DNA from: an uncultured Acetatifactor sp.
Lineage (GTDB): Bacteria; Bacillota; Clostridia; Lachnospirales; Lachnospiraceae
Direction of reading: 5' to 3'
Length of the DNA: 12,057 nt
NCBI GenBank assembly: GCA_947644185.1
Contig: CANRZC010000037.1
Span: forward strand, 1-12,057
Below, piece after piece: positions 1-5,961 of the stretch. The notes under the pieces were generated by a model. It was not told the origin of the DNA. It ran no database searches and saw only the letters and a program-made list of their open reading frames with translations. Within the stretch, counting starts at the first letter, position 1. Each line of letters begins with the position of its first letter. The translations under genes and the position numbers were made by a program.

Positions 1-662
1 CAATGGAAGACGGGTTAAACTGTCTGAAAAACTTTGACGCCGCCCGCTATGACAACAGAGGGCATTTTTCTCTCAAGGTGTTTCTCTCCAGACGTTTAAA
101 TCTGATTTTTGTACAAAACGGTTATGGAAAATATTGCATTGATATGGAAGTCAATGACATCTCCGCCATCAAGTATCCCTGCCCTCAGTATATTGAGCAG
201 CCCAGACAGGCCCTGGTGGACAGGCTGACACCTGAAGATAAGTCTATAATACTGCAGGCATTTATCCGGGATATAGAGCAGCTACAGGCACAGATTCGTG
301 ATGCAAGCCATGTGGGGAACAAAATCCTGATCCTGACAGATCCGCTGTGCACTCTGGATGTGCGGGAGCGGATTTTCCGGGATATCATCCATATGTATGA
401 AAAGGAAGGGACCATCTTTATCAAGCCCCATCCCAGAGACAAGCTGGATTACCGTACCTTATTCTCCGAATACCCGCAGTTTGATGCCACTGTGCCTATG
501 GAGATGTTGAATTTCTTTCCGGGCTTAAGGTTCCAAAAGGTGGTGGCTGTATTGACTGAGATCAAGGCAATCCAGTTTGCCGATGAGATTGTCCGGTTAG
601 GGGAAGATTTTATGGATGCCTATGAGGATCCTCTGATCCACAGGCAGAATGAGCAGATATAG
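1..662 (+). CDS. GT52-like glycosyltransferase, C-terminal part (5' end outside window)
   Basis: This is the 3' portion of a glycosyltransferase gene that enters from the left edge. The first ATG in the window (position 3) is probably internal, because the frame is open to the edge and no ribosome binding site can be seen. About 219 residues are present; GT52-type enzymes are usually about 300 or more. The visible part begins at an acidic 'EDG' motif and carries 'IFIKPHPRDKLDY' (KPHPRD at visible residues 141-146), a K-x-HPRD signature typical of GT52 and related sialyl- and polysialyltransferase-like GT-B enzymes. The end is rich in aromatic and acidic residues. It has no membrane segment, so it is probably cytoplasmic or peripheral. 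The stop lies 19 bp before pseF, so it is in the same operon and is the natural candidate to transfer the CMP-activated nonulosonate onto a surface glycan or other acceptor. Family assignment is by motif only; another GT-B family is possible. Confidence 0.6.
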   Translation, partial: MEDGLNCLKNFDAARYDNRGHFSLKVFLSRRLNLIFVQNGYGKYCIDMEVNDISAIKYPCPQYIEQPRQALVDRLTPEDKSIILQAFIRDIEQLQAQIRDASHVGNKILILTDPLCTLDVRERIFRDIIHMYEKEGTIFIKPHPRDKLDYRTLFSEYPQFDATVPMEMLNFFPGLRFQKVVAVLTEIKAIQFADEIVRLGEDFMDAYEDPLIHRQNEQI

Positions 663-666
663 CGCG

Positions 667-674
667 AAAGGAGG
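667..674 (+). promoter_or_regulatory. Ribosome binding site that fixes the pseF start
   Basis: AAAGGAGG lies 7 nt upstream of ATG 682. The in-frame ATG at 649 would place this site inside the coding region and add 11 residues ahead of the conserved nucleotide-binding N-terminus, so 682 is preferred. Confidence 0.8.
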
Positions 675-681
675 CACAGAC

Positions 682-1386
682 ATGCGTGCAATTGCAATTA
701 TCACAGCCAGAGGTGGCAGCAAGAGAATTCCAAAAAAGAATATCAGAGATTTCTGCGGGAAGCCAATTCTGGCGTATTCCATAGAAGCCGCTTTACAGGC
801 GGGGGTGTTCGACACAGTTATGGTCTCCACAGACAGTGAAGAGATCGCCCAAATTGCCTTACAATACGGTGCGGAGGTGCCATTCTACCGAAGCGAAAAG
901 ACCTCCAATGACTACGCCACCACAAATGATGTGTTGCTGGAGGTGCTGGCAGAATATGAAAAGCGGGGCCAAACCTTTGACCTGACCTGCTGCATTTATC
1001 CCACAGCTCCCTTTGTGACTGGGAAGAAGCTTAGGATGGCTGTAGATCAGCTCTGCGCTTCCGACGCAGATACCCTGCTGCCAGTAGTCCCCTTCTCATT
1101 TCCTCCCCAGCGCGGTATGGTTGTCACCGATGGAATGCTGTTGTTCGAATATCCCCAGTACCTGGATACTCGCTCTCAGGATCTGGTGCCACATTATCAC
1201 GATGCCGGACAGTTTTCCCTGATGAAGACAGAGCGTTATCTGGTGAACCGAAGAGTGCTGCTGGGAAAAATTCTACCCATGGTGCTGGACGAGATGGAGG
1301 TACAGGATATTGATAATGAGACTGACTGGGAAATCGCCCAGATGAAATATCGGCTGATGATGGAGAAGGAAAAGCATGAGTCATAA
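682..1386 (+). CDS. pseF: Pseudaminic acid cytidylyltransferase (CMP-Pse synthetase)
   Basis: This 234-aa enzyme activates the free nonulosonic acid with CTP, giving CMP-pseudaminic acid and pyrophosphate, the last cytoplasmic step before transfer. The N-terminus has the CTP-binding motif 'IITARGGSKRIPKKN' (residues 6-20). 'YPTAP' follows at 106-110, then 'HYHDAGQF' at 171-178, whose DAGQF is typical of PseF, and 'QDIDNETDW', whose Asp209 and Asp211 match the metal-binding aspartates of CMP-sialate synthetases. The length fits the family (about 230 aa). A related CMP-legionaminate or CMP-Neu5Ac synthetase (NeuA/LegF) is possible on fold alone, but the flanking pseI and pseG favour PseF. Its end overlaps the next gene by 11 bp, suggesting translational coupling. 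Confidence 0.88.
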   Translation: MRAIAIITARGGSKRIPKKNIRDFCGKPILAYSIEAALQAGVFDTVMVSTDSEEIAQIALQYGAEVPFYRSEKTSNDYATTNDVLLEVLAEYEKRGQTFDLTCCIYPTAPFVTGKKLRMAVDQLCASDADTLLPVVPFSFPPQRGMVVTDGMLLFEYPQYLDTRSQDLVPHYHDAGQFSLMKTERYLVNRRVLLGKILPMVLDEMEVQDIDNETDWEIAQMKYRLMMEKEKHES

Positions 1387-3028
1387 AGTTGCAGTATTGT
1401 CCAATGTGAATATGAATTTCGCTGTCCGAATGTTGAAAAAGGCACTTTCAGAGGCAGAATCCCAGGTTCTTGTCTATGAACCGGAAGGCTATGGCAATGA
1501 GCTGGGGACTCTTTTAGATCCCGCCTCCTCCTATGAAAGCTTTGCACCAGACATCACCTTCCTGCTCTTAGATCTGATGGAAATTCTGGAGCATGACCTG
1601 ACAGAGAACAGTGCCAGCATTGAGAGATGGTTCGCCACCCTAAAGGGTGCATTGCACAGGGAACGTCTGTATTATATTTCCGATGCCTTTCTATGGGGTC
1701 CTGAGCTAAAGGTGATACAGGATTCCAATTGTGCCAGGCAGTTGGAGCAGCAATGGCAGAATTGCCTGCAAGCGCTTGTGCAGGAGTGCTCCAATGTCCG
1801 CGTGCTTCCCTACCGCCATGTAATAGAAGAAATGGGGGCAGAAAATGCCTTCTCATTCAAAATGTGGTACATGGGACGTATCCTGCACACCAATGAGGCC
1901 CAGAAGCGCATTGTAGATTTGCTCTTCCACATTATCTCGCTCCAGGATCGGATCCCCAAAAAAGTGCTGTTGTTAGATCTGGATAACACCCTGTGGGGCG
2001 GTCTAGCCGGGGAGGCAGACCATACACCCGTAGTCCTTTCTGCTGAGCATACTGGCCTGATGTACCGGAATCTGCAGCAGGTCATCTCCCAGATGCAGAG
2101 ACAGGGCGTCCTGCTGGGAATTGTCTCCAAAAATAATGAAAAGGACGCCATGGACATCATTGCCTGCCACCCCCATATGGTGCTTCGCCCTGAGGATTTT
2201 GTGGCTATGAGAATCAATTGGCAGCCTAAGCCAGAAAATATTGCAGAGATTGCAGAAGGGCTAAATCTTGGGTTGGACTCCTTTGTCTTCTGGGACGATA
2301 GCCCTGCGGAACGAGAGCTGGTAAAGGCCATGCTGCCCCAGGTCACTGTGCCGGATTTCCCGGACAGGCCCGAAGAACTGGTTCCCGCAATGATCCAAAT
2401 ATACAGGCAATACTTTGAACAGGCTGCCATTACCAGAGAGGACCGGAGCAAAACCAAGCAGTACGCAGAGAATGCGAAGCGAAATGCATTAAAGACCCAG
2501 GCGGTGGACTTTGCCTCCTACCTGCGTCAGCTTGCCATAGAAATCACCCGGGAAGCGCCTGCAGCCAATTTAGAGCGCCTGACCCAGCTCATTCATAAAA
2601 CCAATCAATTTAACCTGACCACAAAGCGCTATGAGCAGTCTGACATACAAAAGTTCCTGCAGGATACGCAAACCCATATTTTCCTCTACCGGGTAAAAGA
2701 CTGCTTTGGCGACAATGGCATTGTAGCAGTGGTCATTGTAAATTTGACAGGCACTGCTCCGTCCATTGACACTTTTGTCATGAGCTGTAGAGTCATGGGA
2801 CGAAATATTGAAAATGCCATTATAGACGATATTGAGAGTACACTATATGCCCATGGGTATACTGTCCTGCAAGCACAGTATATCCCTACGGCAAAAAATA
2901 AGCCCGTGGAAAATCTTTTTGACAAGCTGGGCTATGAGATTCTTCAGACATCTGCAGACGGTGGAAAGCTATACGAAATGGATCTATCTCACCGACCGAA
3001 GCGGGACTATTGTGTGAAGTGGCATTAG
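1376..3028 (+). CDS. FkbH-like HAD-IIIC family protein (probable glyceryl-ACP-forming enzyme)
   Basis: The 550-aa protein has three parts. An N-terminal region (about 1-190) has no motif I recognise. A HAD domain (about 195-345) has all four motifs: 'DLDNTLWGG' with Asp201 and Asp203, 'VSKNN' with Ser251, 'PKPENI' with Lys285, and 'FWDDSPAERE' with Asp307/Asp308. The C-terminal FkbH region (about 380-550) has 'HKTNQFNLTTKRY' (407-419) and 'SCRVMGR' (470-476). In polyketide pathways FkbH proteins take a 3-carbon unit from 1,3-bisphosphoglycerate, load it on an ACP and dephosphorylate it to glyceryl-S-ACP. An ACP gene lies directly downstream, which supports that role here. By inference it supplies an acyl group for the sugar. 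The start overlaps the end of pseF by 11 bp and follows a GGAGAAGGA stretch. Substrate identity is not proven; other hydroxyacyl groups are possible. Confidence 0.82.
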   Translation: MSHKVAVLSNVNMNFAVRMLKKALSEAESQVLVYEPEGYGNELGTLLDPASSYESFAPDITFLLLDLMEILEHDLTENSASIERWFATLKGALHRERLYYISDAFLWGPELKVIQDSNCARQLEQQWQNCLQALVQECSNVRVLPYRHVIEEMGAENAFSFKMWYMGRILHTNEAQKRIVDLLFHIISLQDRIPKKVLLLDLDNTLWGGLAGEADHTPVVLSAEHTGLMYRNLQQVISQMQRQGVLLGIVSKNNEKDAMDIIACHPHMVLRPEDFVAMRINWQPKPENIAEIAEGLNLGLDSFVFWDDSPAERELVKAMLPQVTVPDFPDRPEELVPAMIQIYRQYFEQAAITREDRSKTKQYAENAKRNALKTQAVDFASYLRQLAIEITREAPAANLERLTQLIHKTNQFNLTTKRYEQSDIQKFLQDTQTHIFLYRVKDCFGDNGIVAVVIVNLTGTAPSIDTFVMSCRVMGRNIENAIIDDIESTLYAHGYTVLQAQYIPTAKNKPVENLFDKLGYEILQTSADGGKLYEMDLSHRPKRDYCVKWH

Positions 3029-3059
3029 AGTCTCTCTGCAAAATACAAGTGCCAAAGCC

Positions 3060-3074
3060 GCACAGGAACAGGAG
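3060..3074 (+). repeat. 15-nt direct repeat containing a ribosome binding site, copy 1 (upstream of the ACP gene)
   Basis: GCACAGGAACAGGAG occurs here and again, identically, at 3843-3857. Its 3' end is the Shine-Dalgarno sequence (AGGAG) of the ACP gene, 9 nt before ATG 3084. The two copies bracket the ACP and GNAT genes. Confidence 0.75.
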
Positions 3075-3083
3075 AATACATTT

Positions 3084-3305
3084 ATGAAGGAAAAGATAAT
3101 CACTTTGATGGAGGAAGTGTTACAGGTTCCCTCTGGAACTATAACCGAACACACCACAATGGATGAGCTGGAGGCCTGGGACTCTCTAGCCCATGTGATG
3201 CTCATTGGGGAATTGGAGGCAAAGCTTGGCATTTCCATCCCCCTGGAGGAGGCCATAGAGATTACTTCTGTGAGCCAGCTATTGGAGAAAGCAGGCATAA
3301 AATGA
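3084..3305 (+). CDS. Acyl carrier protein (stand-alone, dedicated to the sugar operon)
   Basis: This is a 73-aa acidic protein of the phosphopantetheine-attachment family. The attachment site is 'WDSLAHVML', with Ser34 as the residue that would carry 4'-phosphopantetheine. The length and helical pattern fit a discrete ACP. 'WDSLAHV' instead of the 'DSL-D/ME' run typical of fatty-acid AcpP suggests a specialised carrier. It sits between the FkbH-like gene (55 bp gap) and a GNAT gene (4-bp ATGA overlap), so it probably accepts a glyceryl or similar unit from the FkbH-like protein and presents it to an acyltransferase. It needs a phosphopantetheinyl transferase encoded elsewhere. The start is supported by AGGAG 9 nt upstream. 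The protein family is clear; the acyl cargo is inferred. Confidence 0.88.
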   Translation: MKEKIITLMEEVLQVPSGTITEHTTMDELEAWDSLAHVMLIGELEAKLGISIPLEEAIEITSVSQLLEKAGIK

Positions 3306-3880
3306 GTATTCATCTAAGAGAAATCAGAGAGCAGGATCTGGGGCTCATCATGGGTTGGCGCACAGATCCGGATATTACACGGTATATGAACACAGATCCA
3401 AAGCTCACTCTGGAAGGACAGCAGAAATGGTTCCAAGCCATTGGCCAAGACACAGACCTGTGCTATTGGATGATCGAAATTGATGGGCAGCCCGCTGGTG
3501 TCATCAATCTGACCGGACTGGACCGCGCTTCAGGAAGTCTGGGATGGGCCTATTATGTAGGTGAAAAGCGTCTGCGCAGCATGAAGACAGCTCTGGCTTT
3601 AGAGATGAATCTATATGACTATGTATTTGACACACTGAAGAAAAAGGAACTGATAGGAGATATCTTTTCCCTGAATAGAGGCGTGATACAGCTTCATCTC
3701 TTGTGCGGCAGCGAAATCATAGAGGAAAAGAAAAACCATGTATGCAAGAATGGGCAATGGTATGATGTGACCTTTATGCGTATGACTGCTAAACGTTGGC
3801 TAGAAATCAGAGATAGCAAAAAATACGAAAAAATATCTTTCGGCACAGGAACAGGAGGCAGATATGAGGAAACAAATTGA
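3302..3880 (+). CDS. GNAT-family N-acyltransferase, probable PseH role
   Basis: This 192-aa protein starts in the GNAT pattern seen in PseH enzymes ('LREIREQDLGLIMGWRTDP', then 'ITRYMNT'). It has a central 'GVINLTGLD' strand and the late GNAT asparagine motif 'SLNRGVIQLHLLCGSEI' (123-139). PseH acetylates the 4-amino group of UDP-4-amino-4,6-dideoxy-L-AltNAc, which becomes N-7 of pseudaminic acid. The operon position fits that step. The pyrophosphate-binding loop, normally Q/R-x-x-G-x-G/A, reads RSMKTA (92-97), with Lys95 in place of the Gly. The tail after about residue 170 is polar and looks dispensable. It begins 4 bp inside the ACP gene and overlaps pseI by 17 bp. With an ACP immediately upstream, the donor could be acyl-ACP instead of acetyl-CoA; that is a hypothesis. 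It could instead act on another amino or hydroxyl group of the sugar. Confidence 0.75.
   Translation: MSIHLREIREQDLGLIMGWRTDPDITRYMNTDPKLTLEGQQKWFQAIGQDTDLCYWMIEIDGQPAGVINLTGLDRASGSLGWAYYVGEKRLRSMKTALALEMNLYDYVFDTLKKKELIGDIFSLNRGVIQLHLLCGSEIIEEKKNHVCKNGQWYDVTFMRMTAKRWLEIRDSKKYEKISFGTGTGGRYEETN
3843..3857 (+). repeat. 15-nt direct repeat containing a ribosome binding site, copy 2 (upstream of pseI)
   Basis: Identical to 3060-3074. Here the repeat lies inside the 3' end of the GNAT gene. It supplies most of the pseI ribosome binding site, AGGAGG at 3853-3858, 5 nt before ATG 3864. Confidence 0.75.
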
Positions 3881-4919
3881 AATTGGTGGCCATGTAGTGG
3901 GAGGCAGCTCTCCTACCTTTGTTATCGCGGAAATGTCCGCCAATCATTTAATGGATTACGACAGGGCTGTAGCAATCATAAAGGCAGCCAAGGATGCTGG
4001 GGCAGATGCCATTAAGCTTCAGACCTATACGCCGGATACTATCACACTGAACTGTGAGGATCCCTGCTTCCAGATCACACAGGGGACCATTTGGGACGGC
4101 ACCACACTGTACAAGCTGTACCAGACAGCTTACACACCCTGGGAATGGCAGCCGAAGCTGAAGGAGGTAGCAGAATCTATGGGGCTTGTGTTCTTTTCCT
4201 CCCCCTTTGATCTCACCAGCATTGATTTTCTGGAGGAGCTGCAGGTTCCCGTCTACAAAGTGGCAAGCTTTGAGATGAACGATATCCCCTTTATCCGAAA
4301 AATAGCCCGGACCGGGAAGCCCATCATCATGTCTACGGGCGTGTCTTATCTTGCAGATATTGAGCTTGCTCTGCAGACCTGTAAGGAGGAGGGCAATGAA
4401 AATGTGATTCTCTTGAAATGCTGCTCTGCCTATCCTTCGCCCTATGAGGATATTAATTTAAATACCATCCCTTCCATGGGGGATATCTTTGACTGTACCG
4501 TAGGACTCTCAGACCACACCATGGGCTTTGCCGTGGCCGGCGCTGCCGTTGCGGTGGGCGCAAAGGTCATTGAAAAGCATCTCACGTTAAGCCGGGCTGA
4601 CGGGGGCGCAGACGCTGCCTTCTCCATGGAGCCTCAGGAGTTTAAAGAGATGGTGGCACAGATACGCATCATCGAAAAAGCCATGGGCAAGGTGACTTAT
4701 GAGCTGACCCCAAAGCAAAAAGCCAGCAGAGATCACGCCAGATCTCTGTTCGTCGCCCAGGATATGAAGGCCGGAGACGTGTTCACTCCCCAGAATCTTC
4801 GCTCTGTACGCCCCTCCTGCGGACTGCACACGAAGTATTATGAAGAGCTTCTGGGAAAGAGGATTTCCAGAGACGCTCCCTTAGGCACCCCAATGTCATG
4901 GGATCTGGTACAGTCATGA
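3864..4919 (+). CDS. pseI: Pseudaminic acid synthase
   Basis: This 351-aa NeuB-family enzyme condenses phosphoenolpyruvate with 2,4-diacylamino-2,4,6-trideoxy-L-altrose to give the nine-carbon nonulosonic acid. An N-terminal TIM barrel has 'IAEMSANH' with the catalytic Glu23, 'IKLQTY' at 50-55, 'CCSAYPSPYEDINLN' at 186-200, 'GLSDHTMG' with His218 and 'EKHLTL' with His239. The 21-residue spacing of the two His metal ligands matches the NeuB family. 'GGADAAFSMEP' (247-257) is the PseI-type signature, unlike the form seen in Neu5Ac synthases. The C-terminus is a SAF (antifreeze-like) domain (about 288-351) with 'NLRSVRPSCGL'. The length is normal. The start has AGGAGG 5 nt upstream and overlaps the GNAT gene by 17 bp. 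If N-4 of the substrate carries a larger acyl group, this enzyme must tolerate it. Confidence 0.92.
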   Translation: MRKQIEIGGHVVGGSSPTFVIAEMSANHLMDYDRAVAIIKAAKDAGADAIKLQTYTPDTITLNCEDPCFQITQGTIWDGTTLYKLYQTAYTPWEWQPKLKEVAESMGLVFFSSPFDLTSIDFLEELQVPVYKVASFEMNDIPFIRKIARTGKPIIMSTGVSYLADIELALQTCKEEGNENVILLKCCSAYPSPYEDINLNTIPSMGDIFDCTVGLSDHTMGFAVAGAAVAVGAKVIEKHLTLSRADGGADAAFSMEPQEFKEMVAQIRIIEKAMGKVTYELTPKQKASRDHARSLFVAQDMKAGDVFTPQNLRSVRPSCGLHTKYYEELLGKRISRDAPLGTPMSWDLVQS

Positions 4920-5953
4920 GGTACTATTTTCGAGCTGACGGAAATGCCTCCATAGGCGCAGGGCATCTAATGAGATGTCTCACCATTGCAGACGCCTTAC
5001 AGGAGCTGCCCGGTGTGGAAAAAGGAGACATCTGCTTCCTCTGCGCCGATGAGGCCTCCGGTGCATTGGCGAAGGCTGGCGGATATGGGTCTGTTGTTTT
5101 TTGCACGGATTACCGCAATATGGAAGCGGAGCTTCCTCTACTCACTGGGCTTTTACAGGCGGAGAATCCAGTACACAAGCCAGTTTTGATTGTAGACAGC
5201 TATTATATCACGGAGGCGTATTTGAAGGCCGCAAGGCAACAGGCCTTCCTCTTCCTGTTGGACGATATGGCAAAGCAGGCTTATCCTGTGGATCAGGTGT
5301 TAAACTATAATGCCTTTGCCACAGAGGAGCAGTACAGACAGCTCTATCAGGAAGGAAACGTGAAATTTTACACAGGAAGCAAATACGTCCCTCTCCGCCC
5401 GCAATTCCGCCAGACTGGGTACACCCTACGAGAAACCGTGCAGAATATCTTGATCACCACAGGCGGCGGGGACCAGGAAAATATAGCTGCTTCTATTTTT
5501 GAGACAATTGAGCAGCCTGGCTTCCAGTATCACGTGGTCATAGGACGATATCACCCAGATTTCCAGGGGTGGCTGCGCAGAGAGCGAGACTCCTCACAGC
5601 TCCATGTCCACCACGATGTCAGAGATATGGCATCTCTCATGAGGGACTGTGATATCGCTGTCACTGCTGGCGGCACTACCATATATGAGCTGGCTGCCAT
5701 AGGCGTTCCCTTCCTTTGCTTTTCTTATGCGGAAAATCAAGAGAATCTTACAGAATACATCGGCCGCAGGCACATTGCATGCTACTGTGGTGCCTTTCAC
5801 CATAACCCTAAGGCAACTCTTGCCGAAATCAGGCGGCTCACACATGGGTTAATTGCTGGCCCTAGCCTCCGGCGTAGCATGCATGAGAACGAAAGAAATA
5901 TGGTAGATGGATTGGGCGCTGTGAGAATTGCCAGGCTGCTGGCAGAAATATAA
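4916..5953 (+). CDS. pseG: UDP-2,4-diacetamido-2,4,6-trideoxy-beta-L-altropyranose hydrolase
   Basis: This 345-aa GT-B-fold, MurG-like hydrolase removes UDP from the diacylamino sugar to give the free hexose used by PseI. The N-terminus 'RADGNASIGAGHLMRCLTIA' puts His17 in the G-x-GH motif, the same position as the catalytic His of Campylobacter PseG. 'LIVDSYYI' (91-98), 'LLDDMAKQAYP', 'TTGGGDQENI' (181-190) and 'AVTAGGTTIYELAAIGVP' (248-265) follow; the last is the UDP-binding region of this family. The start at 4916 forms a 4-bp ATGA overlap with pseI and gives the family-typical N-terminus. An in-frame ATG at 4898 would add six residues without a better ribosome binding site. Translation probably depends on coupling to pseI, since only weak Shine-Dalgarno-like sequence precedes it. 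It is the last gene of the operon. Confidence 0.9.
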   Translation: MRYYFRADGNASIGAGHLMRCLTIADALQELPGVEKGDICFLCADEASGALAKAGGYGSVVFCTDYRNMEAELPLLTGLLQAENPVHKPVLIVDSYYITEAYLKAARQQAFLFLLDDMAKQAYPVDQVLNYNAFATEEQYRQLYQEGNVKFYTGSKYVPLRPQFRQTGYTLRETVQNILITTGGGDQENIAASIFETIEQPGFQYHVVIGRYHPDFQGWLRRERDSSQLHVHHDVRDMASLMRDCDIAVTAGGTTIYELAAIGVPFLCFSYAENQENLTEYIGRRHIACYCGAFHHNPKATLAEIRRLTHGLIAGPSLRRSMHENERNMVDGLGAVRIARLLAEI

Positions 5954-5961
5954 AATTCTTG
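5954..5961. other. 8-bp convergent junction between the two operons
   Basis: The pseG stop (5951-5953, + strand) and the stop of the membrane glycosyltransferase gene (5962-5964, - strand) face each other across 8 bp. I see no GC-rich hairpin followed by a T-run on either strand around here, so transcripts probably overlap at their 3' ends or end through a factor-dependent or distal site. Confidence 0.7.

Noticed and set aside
649..681. Upstream in-frame start for pseF
   Set aside because: It overlaps the end of the GT52-like gene and places the AAAGGAGG ribosome binding site inside the coding region; the conserved N-terminus starts at 682.
1810..2457. 215-codon open frame on the - strand inside the FkbH-like gene
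   Set aside because: It is antisense to the HAD domain, has low-complexity Ser/Arg/Ile-rich composition and no recognisable motif. The + strand frame has all expected catalytic motifs.
3864..4919. Reading the synthase as a Neu5Ac or legionaminic acid synthase
   Set aside because: The GGADAAFSMEP signature and the adjacent pseG favour the pseudaminic acid branch; no NeuC or LegG-like epimerase is present in the window.
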